Counted from the stretch's first letter, positions 49,707 to 59,566 are shown. The stretch: 64,000 nucleotides of DNA from Pectobacterium peruviense (GCF_002847345.1 NZ_LXFV01000011.1:186001-250000); one strand, 5' to 3'. Notes: generated from the letters alone by a model not told the origin. A program made the numbers and translations.

Positions 49707-50795
49707 TCAGCCGGAGAATGGCCGAATACCGCCCATCATCGCGGGCTGTGCGCTGAGGTAAAGCAGGATACCGGAGCCAACTAAAATCATCCCGCCAGCA
49801 AGAGCCAGAAGAGAAAAAGTCGCACGCTGCCACACGGGCGATGCGCGATTCGCACCTAACCGTTCAATGACGCGACGGCAGTAAAAGACCAGCATGGCCA
49901 GTGCTGAGATCGTAATTGCTGTTCCGGCGGCCATCACCAGCGCAGAAGCTACGCCCCACAGGTAAACGCCGATCACTTTAGAGAAAAGCAGCACCAGAAT
50001 GGCACCTGAGCACGGGCGCATCCCCATTGCCAGCACAATCATCAGACGTGTACGCCAGCTGCTATCGCGCCCAAGCTCTTCATTACTAGGGAGATGGCGG
50101 TGCCCGCAGCCGCAGTCGGCATCGTGCTGATGAAGGGAGTGAGACGGTGCAGAAATCGGACGAAGCGTCATACGTCCATGAGCTGGCACGTTACGCTGGG
50201 TTACAGGTAAAGGAATAACGCGCAAAATAGTCGCAGGCTTAGGTTGTCGCACTAATACGATATACAGCTGTTTCAGCGCACGGAAACAGAGCAGCAGCCC
50301 CAGCCCCGCCACCAGCACGAAGCTTCCTTTTTCCATCCAGAAACTGCTGTTATGCAGCGTTCGGCTCGACAGTTGCAAGATCCCGAGTACGACAGTCACC
50401 AGCGCTACCGCCATCAGACCCTGAATCAGCGAGGCCGCGAGCGTTAACTTCAGGCTACTTTTCAGCTTCGACGGATGTGTCGCCAAATAGGTCATGATGA
50501 CGACTTTGCCGTGCCCCGGCCCGACAGCATGGAGCACGCCATAGACCAGACTGAACATCATTAAACTCAGCCCAGCTTGATGCGGCTGCTGTTCTACCAT
50601 CTGCAACAGATGCGACATCTGCTGGTGCAGCGACTTCTGCCAGATCGCACTTTGTAGCACGATCTGCGGCCAGTATCCCACGATGTAATGCAGTGCCGAG
50701 GCAAACAGCGCCAAAAATAGCCACAGCGGCCATAGATCGCGCAGTCGGTTCGACAGCGAACGTGGGCGCGGCAGCGAGCCAAGGTTCACTGACAT
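49707..50795 (-). CDS. ZevB/NicO-family zinc or nickel transporter
   Basis: 362 residues, about six to seven membrane helices. The NicO/RcnA-family hallmark HAVGPGHGKVV is in the second helix region, followed by a His/Cys-rich metal loop (HSLHQHDADCGCGHRHLP) and GMRPCSGAILVLLFSKVIG. With the DUF1007 partner that overlaps it by 10 bp this matches the ZevAB zinc system of Haemophilus. Metal assignment is inferred and nickel or cobalt is possible. Confidence 0.85.
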   Translation of the reverse strand: MSVNLGSLPRPRSLSNRLRDLWPLWLFLALFASALHYIVGYWPQIVLQSAIWQKSLHQQMSHLLQMVEQQPHQAGLSLMMFSLVYGVLHAVGPGHGKVVIMTYLATHPSKLKSSLKLTLAASLIQGLMAVALVTVVLGILQLSSRTLHNSSFWMEKGSFVLVAGLGLLLCFRALKQLYIVLVRQPKPATILRVIPLPVTQRNVPAHGRMTLRPISAPSHSLHQHDADCGCGHRHLPSNEELGRDSSWRTRLMIVLAMGMRPCSGAILVLLFSKVIGVYLWGVASALVMAAGTAITISALAMLVFYCRRVIERLGANRASPVWQRATFSLLALAGGMILVGSGILLYLSAQPAMMGGIRPFSG

Positions 50796-51457
50796 TGCAA
50801 CGTCACCCGCTGTGCAAACTGTTTCCCCAGATCCATGTCTTCATCAGGCGCATCATTCTTATCTAACGACAGTGCATAAGATTGCAATTCAGCGTTAGGT
50901 TTAGGCGTGACGAGCGTGGTTTTACAACGTGACGCCAGCGCGGGTGCCAGCTTAACGGCCTTGTCGTTCTGATAGGACATATCGACAAAGTAGGTAGGAT
51001 CGTAAGTAGAAATTAGCAACGGCTTTCCGGCCAGTGGCTGTGGATGTGCCAGCGGCAGCACAAATTCCAGTACCGCCTGATTACCTTTGCGGGAAAGGTG
51101 ATACTCGGTTGGCAGCAGCGTATATTTCACGGGCTGATTGTCACGATAAATATCGGTGAAATAGTGCTGCCCCCAGACATTAGCCATGACTTCCGCCGCC
51201 AGTTTTTTCCAGATTTCAGAATCGGTTTTTGCCTTTCCAGCGTCATACAACAGGTCGGCCGACGTGATGGGATCCATCGTCCATTGCATACGTAAACCGG
51301 TGATGTTGTCGTTCTGACTCTCGACTGTCGTCTGCATATCAATAAAACTGTGTGGGTGAGCGAAAACGGGCTGACCAAACGCCAGACCTGCCATGAGCCA
51401 CGTTATCCGTCCGGACCACCCGTTAAAAGCGTTATAATGTAACATTATTTTTACCAC
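50786..51457 (-). CDS. DUF1007 (ZevA-like) periplasmic metal-binding protein
   Basis: About 220 residues. A signal peptide ends near PVFA; the mature start HPHSFIDMQTTVE is the DUF1007 hallmark, with histidines likely to bind metal. The annotated start could be the GTG at 51457 or the ATG at 51445. Four-residue overlap with the transporter gene shows coupling. A Zur-like palindrome overlaps the start region. Confidence 0.82.
   Translation of the reverse strand: MVKIMLHYNAFNGWSGRITWLMAGLAFGQPVFAHPHSFIDMQTTVESQNDNITGLRMQWTMDPITSADLLYDAGKAKTDSEIWKKLAAEVMANVWGQHYFTDIYRDNQPVKYTLLPTEYHLSRKGNQAVLEFVLPLAHPQPLAGKPLLISTYDPTYFVDMSYQNDKAVKLAPALASRCKTTLVTPKPNAELQSYALSLDKNDAPDEDMDLGKQFAQRVTLQCQ
51431..51447 (-). 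promoter_or_regulatory. Zur-like box over the zevA start
   Basis: GTTATAATGTAAC (51431-51443) reads toward the gene as GTTACATTATAAC, one mismatch from the Zur core GTTATANTATAAC, with AAT flank as in Zur sites. Its position across the translation start would block transcription or translation. Confidence 0.45.
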
Positions 51458-51489
51458 GATACGTTATATTGACAGTACGCGCTATTTGC

Positions 51490-52650
51490 TTACGCTTTTT
51501 CGACAGCACGATGGTGGCTGACAGAGGGCCGGATAAACAGTGCAGGAACCGCCAATAGCGCCATCACCCAAAACGTGCCGCCCTGCAAATGCTCAAACAG
51601 GAAACCGGACACCATTGTCATCACAGCAATACTCCCGCCCATCGCCAACGCAGAGTACACCGCCTGTAACCGCAATACGTCACCACCGCTGCGAGCCGCA
51701 ATAAAGCGCATGGCGGCCAGATGGCAAACGGTGAACGTACCACAGTGCAATATCTGTATCACAATCAGCCACGGCAGAGCCACCGTCGCCCCCATCAACC
51801 CCCAGCGCACCACGCCGCATACGGCAGAAAGCAGTAAAAGCTGTCTGGCACTCCAGCGTCGGAACAGACGCTGGCTGAAGGTGAAAATGACAATCTCCGC
51901 AACGACGCCCAACGACCAGAGATAGCCGATAATCGAGGCGGAATAGCCTGAATCCTGCCAATAAATCACGCTGAAACCATAGTAAGCCGCGTGTGCGCCC
52001 TGTAACAGAGACACGCAAAGCAGGAAACGCCATACCGCCGGTTCACTCAGCAACGTTTTCCACGGCGTGACGCTGGCCGAGTGCGCTGTCGATTCTGCTG
52101 CCTGCGGCATCACGCTGGGCCGAAGCAACATGCCTAACAGCATGACAGCCAGCCCGGCGCTGAGGATTGCCAGAATCGCGGCATGCCCCCAGATAGCAAC
52201 CAGTTCGCCCGTCGCCGCCGAGGCAATAACAAATGCGATCGATCCCCAAACCCGTACCTTGCCATAATCCATCACCACCTGCCGCTGCCAGGTCGCCGCT
52301 AACGCATCGGTTAGTGGCACCAACGGTGCAAAAAACAGGTTAAACCCGATCATGACGATCATCAGCCACAGCCAGGCATTGCCCAGCCAAAAACCGACGG
52401 CCAGCGCCAGTGACAACAACGCCAGTCCACGTAATACCGTAATCAGTTTGGATGGATCTTTCACGCTAGGCGTAATTACCAGACTGCCGACGAAGCGCGC
52501 CACCAGCCCAGCCCCCAACAGCATACCAATCGACTCTGCCGAGAGCCCTTCACCTTTCAGCCATCCGCCCCAAAACGGCAGGAAAACGCCATAACAAAAA
52601 AAGTATGTGAAATAGCTCAGCGCCAGCCAGCGCGTCGATTGCAACACCAT
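51490..52650 (-). CDS. hcaT: HcaT-like MFS transporter (3-phenylpropionate family)
   Basis: 386 residues from the ATG at 52650 (MVLQSTRWLALSYFTYFFCY); the frame's longer start was rejected. Twelve membrane segments. The N-terminus and helices (GGWLKGEGLSAESIGMLLGA; LFFAPLVPLTDALAATWQRQ) closely follow E. coli HcaT, thought to import 3-phenylpropionate. In E. coli hcaT also lies upstream of glyA. Confidence 0.88.
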   Translation of the reverse strand: MVLQSTRWLALSYFTYFFCYGVFLPFWGGWLKGEGLSAESIGMLLGAGLVARFVGSLVITPSVKDPSKLITVLRGLALLSLALAVGFWLGNAWLWLMIVMIGFNLFFAPLVPLTDALAATWQRQVVMDYGKVRVWGSIAFVIASAATGELVAIWGHAAILAILSAGLAVMLLGMLLRPSVMPQAAESTAHSASVTPWKTLLSEPAVWRFLLCVSLLQGAHAAYYGFSVIYWQDSGYSASIIGYLWSLGVVAEIVIFTFSQRLFRRWSARQLLLLSAVCGVVRWGLMGATVALPWLIVIQILHCGTFTVCHLAAMRFIAARSGGDVLRLQAVYSALAMGGSIAVMTMVSGFLFEHLQGGTFWVMALLAVPALFIRPSVSHHRAVEKA

Positions 52651-52884
52651 GATTTCTCCCTTTCGACGGCGAACACACCCGTTCACCACCCTACGAACCG
52701 TCGCAAACACGGCGTTGATAATTTTTCACTGAAAATGCACCCACGTTTTTTGCTGGCGATTCTTTTTACCAGTGACTTTTTTGCCGATTACTTTTTTTTG
52801 CTGGTTACTGTGTCAGAGTGCATGCAGCGGCGCAACGCGTTATTCGTTATTAAACGCGAATGAAGGTATCAGCTTGATCAACAG
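52651..52884. other. intergenic stretch upstream of hcaT
   Basis: 234 bp with no supported gene. It should contain the hcaT promoter on the minus strand. Confidence 0.35.
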
Positions 52885-52889
52885 GCATA

Positions 52890-53038
52890 AAAAATTTCCG
52901 GGAGAAATTTTTAACATTGTGTCAGCAACGGCCCGTAAGGGTGGTGGCTAGGGATTGCACGCCATAAAAAAACGTGGGGAACGTTTTTCAACGTCGCTTG
53001 CGACGGCCCGCAGGGTGGCGGCCAGGGATGGCACGCCA
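52890..53038. repeat. tandem pair of hairpin cassettes
   Basis: Two units of about 77 bp. Shared skeleton: A-rich hairpin, AAC, second hairpin, GCCCG-(2-3)-AGGGTG, then GGnnGCACGCCATAAAA. Unit 1 (52890-52965) has AAAAATTTC/GAAATTTTT; unit 2 (52968-53038) has AAAAACGT/ACGTTTTT, CGTCGC/GCGACG and CCC/GGG. The stems differ in sequence but are conserved as pairs. Confidence 0.75.
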
Positions 53039-53043
53039 TAAAA

Positions 53044-53068
53044 AACGCCAGCACACAGGCTGGCGTTT
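53044..53068 (-). terminator. glyA terminator
   Basis: AACGCCAGC pairs with GCTGGCGTT around ACACAG; on the minus strand the stem is followed by TTTTTATGG, 40 bp after the glyA stop. Confidence 0.75.
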
Positions 53069-53108
53069 GAGACATTTTACGACAGTGATGTCAGAGAAAA
53101 ATGCCGAA

Positions 53109-54362
53109 TTATGCGTAAACCGGGAAGCGGGCGCAGATATCCAGAACTTTTTGCTTCACGCGCTCGATGGTCGCTTCGTCGTTGATGTTATCTAACACAT
53201 CACAGATCCAGCCAGCCAGTTCACGCACTTCCGCTTCTTTAAAGCCACGACGCGTTGCCGCTGGCGTACCGATACGGATACCAGAAGTCACGAACGGGCT
53301 CTTCGGATCGTTAGGCACGCTGTTTTTGTTCACGGTGATATTCGCACGACCCAGTGCTGCATCGGCTTCTTTACCCGTCAGGTTTTTGCTGACCAGATCC
53401 AGCAGGAACAGGTGGTTGCTGGTCGCGCCAGACACCACGTTGAAACCACGTGACAGGAAGACTTCTACCATTGCTTTGGCGTTTTTCGCAACTTGCTGCT
53501 GGTAGACTTTGAACTCAGGCTCCATCGCTTCTTTCAGTGCGACAGCTTTACCCGCGATAACGTGCATCAACGGGCCACCCTGACCGCCAGGGAAAACAGC
53601 AGAGTTCAGCTTTTTATACAGCTCTTCGTCGCCGCCTTTCGCCAGAATCAGGCCACCGCGTGGGCCAGCCAGCGTTTTGTGCGTCGTCGTGGTCACGATG
53701 TGAGCATGAGGAACCGGGTTAGGGTAAACATCTGCAGCAATCAGACCGGCAACGTGCGCCATATCAACAAACAGGTAAGCACCGATGCTGTCAGCGATTT
53801 CACGCATTTTCGCCCAGTCAACCACGCCAGAGTAAGCAGAAAAACCGCCGACAATCATTTTTGGCTGGTGCGTACGCGCCAGTTCAGCCATTTCGTCGTA
53901 GTCGATTTTACCGCTTTCATCGATGCCGTAAGGGATGACTTTATACAGTTTACCGGACAGGTTAACCGGAGAACCGTGCGTCAGGTGACCACCGTGTGCC
54001 AGGTTCATACCCAGAATGGTGTCGCCCGGCTGCAGCAGCGCGGTGTAGACGGCAAAGTTAGCCTGAGAGCCGGAGTGCGGCTGCACGTTGGCATAATCTG
54101 CACCGAACAGCGCTTTAGCACGATCGATCGCCAATTGCTCAACGATGTCCACATACTCACAGCCACCGTAGTAGCGTTTGCCCGGATAGCCTTCAGCATA
54201 CTTGTTCGTCAGCTGAGACCCTTGAGCCTGCATAACGCGTGGGCTGGTGTAGTTTTCTGATGCAATCAGTTCAATGTGCTCTTCCTGACGCACCACTTCT
54301 TGCTCCATTGCTTGCCACAGGTCGGCATCATAATCGGCAATGTTCATTTCACGCTTTAACAT
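53109..54362 (-). CDS. glyA: serine hydroxymethyltransferase
   Basis: 417 residues, the E. coli length and start ([20 protein letters not shown]). PLP lysine in [15 protein letters not shown], plus [14 protein letters not shown] and [10 protein letters not shown]. It converts serine to glycine and loads one-carbon units on tetrahydrofolate for purine and methionine synthesis. Divergent from hmp, as in E. coli. Confidence 0.99.
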   Translation of the reverse strand: MLKREMNIADYDADLWQAMEQEVVRQEEHIELIASENYTSPRVMQAQGSQLTNKYAEGYPGKRYYGGCEYVDIVEQLAIDRAKALFGADYANVQPHSGSQANFAVYTALLQPGDTILGMNLAHGGHLTHGSPVNLSGKLYKVIPYGIDESGKIDYDEMAELARTHQPKMIVGGFSAYSGVVDWAKMREIADSIGAYLFVDMAHVAGLIAADVYPNPVPHAHIVTTTTHKTLAGPRGGLILAKGGDEELYKKLNSAVFPGGQGGPLMHVIAGKAVALKEAMEPEFKVYQQQVAKNAKAMVEVFLSRGFNVVSGATSNHLFLLDLVSKNLTGKEADAALGRANITVNKNSVPNDPKSPFVTSGIRIGTPAATRRGFKEAEVRELAGWICDVLDNINDEATIERVKQKVLDICARFPVYA

Positions 54363-54498
54363 CCGGATCTCCTGACTCAGCTAACATAAATATACTGGGA
54401 ATTAATGGCCCATTTGGGAATTGGGCTACCCTTTTGGGGAATGGCGTATAGTGTAAACCGTTTTTCCCTAATGAAGATAGGTCTTGACAGAGGTTTTT

Positions 54499-54514
54499 AC
54501 GCAAACGATTAGCT
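54499..54514. promoter_or_regulatory. PurR-like site in the glyA-hmp gap
   Basis: ACGCAAACGATTAGCT matches 12 of 16 positions of ACGCAAACGTTTGCGT, with an intact left half. glyA is a known PurR target in E. coli. The 360-bp gap holds both promoters and no gene. Confidence 0.45.
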
Positions 54515-54670
54515 ATAGGCAGCACAAGGCCTCAGCAGATATAAGCTGCGTGACGGCAAACAGATTTTTCTTCATTCTCAACCTGCTATTTCTTCATGTT
54601 ATTCCCGCTAACTCACGCTAGAAAACCCCTACCACCAAAAAGGTAATTTACAGCAACGGACAAACTCAAT

Positions 54671-54693
54671 AAGATGCATATAAAATACAACTT
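54671..54693 (+). promoter_or_regulatory. NsrR operator upstream of hmp
   Basis: AAGATGCATAT (54671-54681), one base, AAATACAACTT (54683-54693): an 11-1-11 site close to the known hmp NsrR site of enterobacteria (AGATGCATTTAAAATACATCT). It is about 30-50 bp before the start codon, so nitric-oxide-sensing NsrR probably represses hmp. Confidence 0.8.
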
Positions 54694-54722
54694 ATAAGTA
54701 GCATCAATAAATAGGAGTCACC

Positions 54723-55913
54723 ATGCTCGATAACCATACTATCGCCATCGTTAAATCAACCATTCCTCTACTGGCGGAAACCGGCCCGAAACTGACCGCA
54801 CATTTCTACGATCGCATGTTTACGCATAACCCCGAGCTCAAAGATATTTTTAACATGAGCAACCAGCGCAATGGCGATCAGCGGGAAGCGCTGTTCAATG
54901 CCATTTGTGCTTATGCGGCGAATATTGAAAACCTGGCCGCGCTGCTGCCTGCGGTTGAGCGTATCGCCCAGAAACATGCCAGCTTTAATATTCAGGCAGA
55001 TCAGTATCAGATTGTAGGTAGTCACTTATTGGCCACGCTGGATGAAATGTTTAGCCCCGGCCAAGATGTACTGGATGCCTGGGGTAAAGCCTATGGCGTG
55101 TTGGCAAATGTCTTCATCCAGCGCGAAGACGATATCTATCGCAGCACCGAAGCGAAAAATGGCGGCTGGAGCGGCGTGCGACCTTTCCGTATTGTGAACA
55201 AGCAGCCGCAAAGCTCTGTGATTACCAGCTTCACACTGGAACCCACCGACAGCCAACCTATCGCAGACTTTCAACCGGGTCAGTATCTGGCGATTTATAT
55301 CAAGCATGACAGTTTCGCCAATCAAGAGATTCGCCAATACTCTCTGACCCATGCACCGAATGGAAAATCCTATCGAATTGCGGTTAAACGTGAAGTACAA
55401 GGCACTGTTTCCGGCTATCTGCATGATACCGCTCGCGAAGGCGATATTGTTCATCTGGCGGCTCCACACGGCGACTTCTTCCTTGATATTCCAACCGACA
55501 CACCGGTTGCCCTGATTTCCGGCGGCGTAGGGCAAACCCCTATGCTGGGCATGCTACATACGCTAAAACAGCAGGATCATCAGGCGAAGGTGTTATGGCT
55601 CCACGCGGCAGAAAACGGTACAGCACACGCGTTTGCTGATGAAATCAAAAAAACGGGACAGTCGCTGCCACAGTTCGAGCAGCATATTTGGTATCGAGAG
55701 CCTCAACAGGCCGATCGTCCGGGCGAAGATTATCATCATAGCGGACTGATGCAGTTGGCCTCGCTAAAAGGCGAATTAACCACGCCCGCTATGCACTATT
55801 ACCTGTGTGGCCCTGTGATTTTTATGCAGTTTGCCGCACAACAGCTGCTGGCAATGGGCATACCCGCAGAACAGCTACATTACGAATGTTTTGGTCCACA
55901 TAAAGTCGTCTAA
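54723..55913 (+). CDS. hmp: flavohemoglobin, nitric oxide dioxygenase
   Basis: 396 residues, E. coli length. Globin domain (1-140) with the proximal haem His in [12 protein letters not shown], the FAD-binding block [16 protein letters not shown] and the NAD-binding [14 protein letters not shown]. It oxidises nitric oxide to nitrate using O2 and NADH, a defence relevant in plant infection, where hosts release NO. Confidence 0.98.
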   Translation: MLDNHTIAIVKSTIPLLAETGPKLTAHFYDRMFTHNPELKDIFNMSNQRNGDQREALFNAICAYAANIENLAALLPAVERIAQKHASFNIQADQYQIVGSHLLATLDEMFSPGQDVLDAWGKAYGVLANVFIQREDDIYRSTEAKNGGWSGVRPFRIVNKQPQSSVITSFTLEPTDSQPIADFQPGQYLAIYIKHDSFANQEIRQYSLTHAPNGKSYRIAVKREVQGTVSGYLHDTAREGDIVHLAAPHGDFFLDIPTDTPVALISGGVGQTPMLGMLHTLKQQDHQAKVLWLHAAENGTAHAFADEIKKTGQSLPQFEQHIWYREPQQADRPGEDYHHSGLMQLASLKGELTTPAMHYYLCGPVIFMQFAAQQLLAMGIPAEQLHYECFGPHKVV

Positions 55914-55938
55914 CCCTCATTGGTGACGGATCGAACCC

Positions 55939-55963
55939 AAAGGTCGCTTTTGCGACCTTTTTT
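55939..55963 (+). terminator. hmp terminator
   Basis: AAAGGTCGC (55939-55947), loop TTTT, GCGACCTTT (55952-55960), then TTT, 26 bp after the stop codon. Confidence 0.85.
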
Positions 55964-55986
55964 CATCTTTCAGAAAACCACCAACA

Positions 55987-56256
55987 TATACCCTAAATAA
56001 TTCAAGTTGCATGACAAAACGTTAGCGTTTTGAACAACGCTCTGCGTTGACCCTTTAGGGCAAGGCCCATTTTTGGCCTTGTAACGCGGCAACTGCGCGA
56101 AAAATCGGTCTTAGACCGATTTGAACAGCGCTAGCGCTGGCCCGAAGGGTGAGTCTCATTTATGAGACTCATTAATCCCCAAGAGCTTACTTAGGTAAGT
56201 GACTGGGGTGAGTAAGGGCGGCCAACGCGCAAGCAGCTTGAAGTATGACGGGTATA
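55987..56256. repeat. ERIC element expanded to 270 bp by two hairpin cassettes
   Basis: Ends TATACCCTAAATAATTCAAG and TTGAAGTATGACGGGTATA and the core CCCCAAGAGCTTACTT / GTAAGTGACTGGGG are ERIC. After the left end lie two four-hairpin cassettes, 56015-56081 and 56102-56170 (stems CAAAACG, CAACGC, CCCT, CAAGGCC; then AAATCGGTC, CAGCGC, CCC, GAGTCTCAT). Confidence 0.85.
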
Positions 56257-56339
56257 AAACACCTTATTGATCACAAATCTACATGCCAATACGGCAGTGC
56301 TCCGCTAAAAAAGAGGTGGGTCACAAAAACCCAAGCCTT

Positions 56340-56358
56340 ATTAAAATAACATTTCATT
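56340..56358 (+). promoter_or_regulatory. KdgR operator for paeY-pemA
   Basis: ATTAAAATAACATTTCATT matches 18 of 19 positions of the KdgR consensus AATRAAAYRNYRTTTYATT (only position 2 differs). KdgR is the pectin-degradation repressor of soft-rot bacteria, released by 2-keto-3-deoxygluconate. It lies about 330 bp before paeY, and a repeat element (56396-56536) lies between it and the gene. Confidence 0.8.
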
Positions 56359-56395
56359 TTTAATGAATGGTTATTTCACCACAAGAGCCTGCGTT

Positions 56396-56536
56396 TATAG
56401 CCTAAATAATTCGAGTTGCAGGACAAAACGTTAGCGTTTTGAACAACGCAAAGCGTTGACCCGTCAGGGCGAGGCACACGCCAGCGTGCCGAGTATCGCA
56501 GCTAACGCACATGCAACTTGAAGAATGACGGATATA
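56396..56536. repeat. ERIC-like element whose core is replaced by a hairpin cassette
   Basis: The ends (TATAGCCTAAATAATTCGAG; TTGAAGAATGACGGATATA) are ERIC, but the core AGCTTAC / GTAAGTGA hairpin is absent. In its place is one cassette (56424-56493: CAAAACG/CGTTTTG, CAACGC/GCGTTG, CCC/GGG, GGCAC/GTGCC), nearly identical in its first half to the one at 56015. Confidence 0.8.
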
Positions 56537-56690
56537 GGCATCGCCCTTGAATCGGCTTGGGTGCACAATGAAAGCCCCAGATGTTTTCTCTGAAGGCCGT
56601 GACAAGAACGATAAAAAACAGCGACCTTCCTTTGATAACGCTTGGATTCATTAACCGTTTTCGATTAACCAACAAGGGATATGTCTGACC

Positions 56691-58349
56691 ATGGCAAAAC
56701 GTTTTTCAGAAAGTGTAGCTTTAGCTCTGATACTTTCCGCCCCTTTCACACTGGTACACGCTAAAACGCCAGCAGCTGCGCATCAGACCGCCGCGCCAGA
56801 GAGCGTTAAATTACTGTCGAGTTCAACGCTGGGTGAAAAAACCGGATTATCCGGCAATGTCACCGCACGGGATATTCATCTACCCGCCACCATCATTATC
56901 AGAGACCAACAGGGCCAGAAGCGACAGACACAGAGTGATGTTCAAGGTAAATATCACCTTGATATCTCTGGCCTAACACCGCCGTTACGCCTTTTAGCCA
57001 TCGAGTCCGGCGGCAATAACTGCCTGCTGAATAATATTTCTCGTGCAATTTGTCTGTCCGCCGTCGCCCCTTCATTGCATGACGGCAAAGAAAATATCGC
57101 CAATATCAACCCGCTGACTGACCGCATTACCTCAGATATCGCGGTGGCAGCAGGCTACATTGGCCCACAGCAGTTAACGGATGATACTGCATCACCAAAA
57201 CTGGACGCCGCAGCATGGAAAGCAGCCTATGCAGATTTCCATGCTGGCTTTAATAGTGCGTTAAAACAGGCGGGTATCAGCACCCCTACACGCTTCGATC
57301 CCCTTACCTACCCCGTAGGCCAACAGGAAGCCGTCACCAAAATCGTCAACGTCATTAACCATAACCGCAACTATCACAACAATACAGGTTACTCCGGCCA
57401 CACCGTGCTGACTGACAGCGCATTTCACCCGATTGTCGGCCTGAATGATAAAGGCGACTATGAACCGTTAGACTATCGCTCTGCCCGCCAGAGTCTGGAT
57501 GCCGTCCAGAAAGCACAAACCCGCATTTTCCTCGTTGGCGATTCAACGGCAGCAACCTATGAAAAAATGCGTTTCCCGCGTATGGGATGGGGTCAGGTTT
57601 TTGAACAGCAGTTCAGTAAAAACAGTAGTGTGAAGGTCGTCAATGGCACGCGCGCAGGACGTAGCTCACGCGACTATTTTTACGAGGGCTGGTTCCGCCA
57701 GATGCAGCCATTGATGAAGGAAGGTGACTTCCTGTTTATACAAATGGGACATAACGATCAAAATTGCAACGGTGCGAAAGAAGTACGTGGCCCCGCTGAC
57801 GTCGCGAACTTGTGTACTTATCCGAACGATGCCGCAGGGAAAAAGCAGGCACCGCAGGGGAAAGCCGATATGTCATTCCAGACTTCTCTGGAACGCTATA
57901 TCACTTTCGCTCGTCAGCACAAACTCACTCCAGTTCTGCTTACCCCGACCACTCGAGTGAAAACAGCTGAAGGGAAAAACGGCACACCTGCCGTACATAG
58001 CCATTTCACCAAACAAAATGCAGACAACGGTTATGCCTTCGTTGGCGATTACAGCCAGACCATCAAGGACACCGCTGAGGATAATAAAGTCATTTTGCTG
58101 GATGTTGAGTCCGCCACTATTGCATTGGCAAATCAGGGCAACAGCGACCATTGGAAACAATACTGGCTGGTGATCGATCCCAAGAAATACCCTTACTATC
58201 GCGATCAGGCAGGTAGCCTGAGCAAACCGGACACCACCCATTTCCAGCAAAAAGGCGCTATTGCCGTGGCAGAGATTGTCGCTAACGCCATTCGGCAAGA
58301 ACCCGCTTTAGCAGCACTGGCGGAGAAAACCGTCAGCAAACACAAGTAG
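56691..58349 (+). CDS. paeY: pectin acetylesterase PaeY
   Basis: 552 residues, the length of Dickeya PaeY. Signal peptide to about residue 24 (LALILSAPFTLVHA). Residues about 50-270 are a beta-rich domain of unclear role. The C-terminal SGNH/GDSL hydrolase has VGDSTA (Ser285), GHNDQN (Asn355) and DTTHF (Asp514, His517). It removes acetyl groups from pectin, opening it to pectate lyases and methylesterase. First in a pair with pemA and downstream of a KdgR box. Confidence 0.92.
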   Translation: MAKRFSESVALALILSAPFTLVHAKTPAAAHQTAAPESVKLLSSSTLGEKTGLSGNVTARDIHLPATIIIRDQQGQKRQTQSDVQGKYHLDISGLTPPLRLLAIESGGNNCLLNNISRAICLSAVAPSLHDGKENIANINPLTDRITSDIAVAAGYIGPQQLTDDTASPKLDAAAWKAAYADFHAGFNSALKQAGISTPTRFDPLTYPVGQQEAVTKIVNVINHNRNYHNNTGYSGHTVLTDSAFHPIVGLNDKGDYEPLDYRSARQSLDAVQKAQTRIFLVGDSTAATYEKMRFPRMGWGQVFEQQFSKNSSVKVVNGTRAGRSSRDYFYEGWFRQMQPLMKEGDFLFIQMGHNDQNCNGAKEVRGPADVANLCTYPNDAAGKKQAPQGKADMSFQTSLERYITFARQHKLTPVLLTPTTRVKTAEGKNGTPAVHSHFTKQNADNGYAFVGDYSQTIKDTAEDNKVILLDVESATIALANQGNSDHWKQYWLVIDPKKYPYYRDQAGSLSKPDTTHFQQKGAIAVAEIVANAIRQEPALAALAEKTVSKHK

Positions 58350-58451
58350 TCATCAGTCAGGCAAAACGATAAGACAGAACCACGCGCGGCGTTATTTACG
58401 CCACGCGTTATAGACCTTCCTCTTTCTCTTACCGATTACAGGACTCTGGAC

Positions 58452-59558
58452 ATGATAAACGCCCCACGCCTCTGCAAGACGCTGACCTTAGCCATGTTAA
58501 TTTCCTCACCCTGGGCGTTAGCACAGGCAGCCGACTACAATGCGCTGGTTTCCGCCAATGCAACAGACGCCAAAGCCTACAAAACCATTACCGAAGCTAT
58601 CGCCAGCGCCCCGGCAGACAGTTCTCCGTTTGTTATCTATGTGAAAAATGGTGTGTACCATGAGCGCCTGACCATTACGCGTCCCAACATCCATCTCCAG
58701 GGCGAAAGCCGCGACGGTACCGTCATCACCGCAACCACCGCCGCAGGGATGCTCAAAGCCGATGGCAGCAAATGGGGAACCTATGGCAGCAACACGGTGA
58801 AAGTCGATGCCCCCGATTTCAGCGCCCGTTCGCTGACCATCAGCAACGATTTCGATTACCCAGCCAATCAGGCAAAAGCCAATGAAGATCCAACCAAATT
58901 AAAAGACTCGCAGGCCGTTGCATTATTAGTTGCCGAAAATAGCGATCGCGCGTGGTTCCACGATGTTAGCCTGACAGGCTATCAGGACACGTTGTATGTG
59001 AAAGGTGGGCGCAGCTTCTTCTCGAAATGCCGAATCAGCGGCACCGTTGATTTTATCTTTGGCAACGGTACTGCGCTGTTTGACGATTGCGACATCGTCG
59101 CGCGTAACCGTACCGACGTGAAAGATCAGCCTCTTGGCTATCTCACCGCGCCCAGCACCGACATTAAGCAAAAATATGGTTTGGTCATTATCAATAGCCG
59201 GGTGATTAAAGAGAAAGACGTCCCTGCGAAAAGCTATGGCCTGGGCCGCCCTTGGCACCCGACGACCACCTTTGAGGATGGCCGCTATGCCGATCCTAAC
59301 GCTATCGGCCAGACTGTCTTCCTGAACACCAGTATGGATGACCACATCTATGGCTGGGACAAAATGTCAGGCAAGGATAAACAAGGTGAGAAAATCTGGT
59401 TCCATCCGCAGGACTCACGCTTTTTCGAGTTTAAATCCAGCGGGGCAGGGGCAGAGAAAAACGATCTGCGCCGTCAGTTGAGCGAGGCGGAAGCAGCAGA
59501 ATACACCGCAGACAAGGTACTGGCGGGTTGGGTTCCAACTGCACCTAAAGGGAAGTAA
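58452..59558 (+). CDS. pemA: pectin methylesterase PemA
   Basis: 368 residues (Dickeya PemA 366). Signal peptide MINAPRLCKTLTLAML to AQA. Right-handed beta-helix with catalytic residues in GYQDTLYV (Asp179), GTVDFIFGNG (Asp200) and GLGRPW (Arg266). It demethylates pectin to pectate for the lyases. 102 bp after paeY, probably cotranscribed. Confidence 0.96.
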   Translation: MINAPRLCKTLTLAMLISSPWALAQAADYNALVSANATDAKAYKTITEAIASAPADSSPFVIYVKNGVYHERLTITRPNIHLQGESRDGTVITATTAAGMLKADGSKWGTYGSNTVKVDAPDFSARSLTISNDFDYPANQAKANEDPTKLKDSQAVALLVAENSDRAWFHDVSLTGYQDTLYVKGGRSFFSKCRISGTVDFIFGNGTALFDDCDIVARNRTDVKDQPLGYLTAPSTDIKQKYGLVIINSRVIKEKDVPAKSYGLGRPWHPTTTFEDGRYADPNAIGQTVFLNTSMDDHIYGWDKMSGKDKQGEKIWFHPQDSRFFEFKSSGAGAEKNDLRRQLSEAEAAEYTADKVLAGWVPTAPKGK

Positions 59559-59566
59559 ATGTAACG

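Noticed and set aside
52890-53038. CRISPR-like tandem repeat
   Set aside because: Only two units, each filled with hairpins, no unique spacers and no cas genes.
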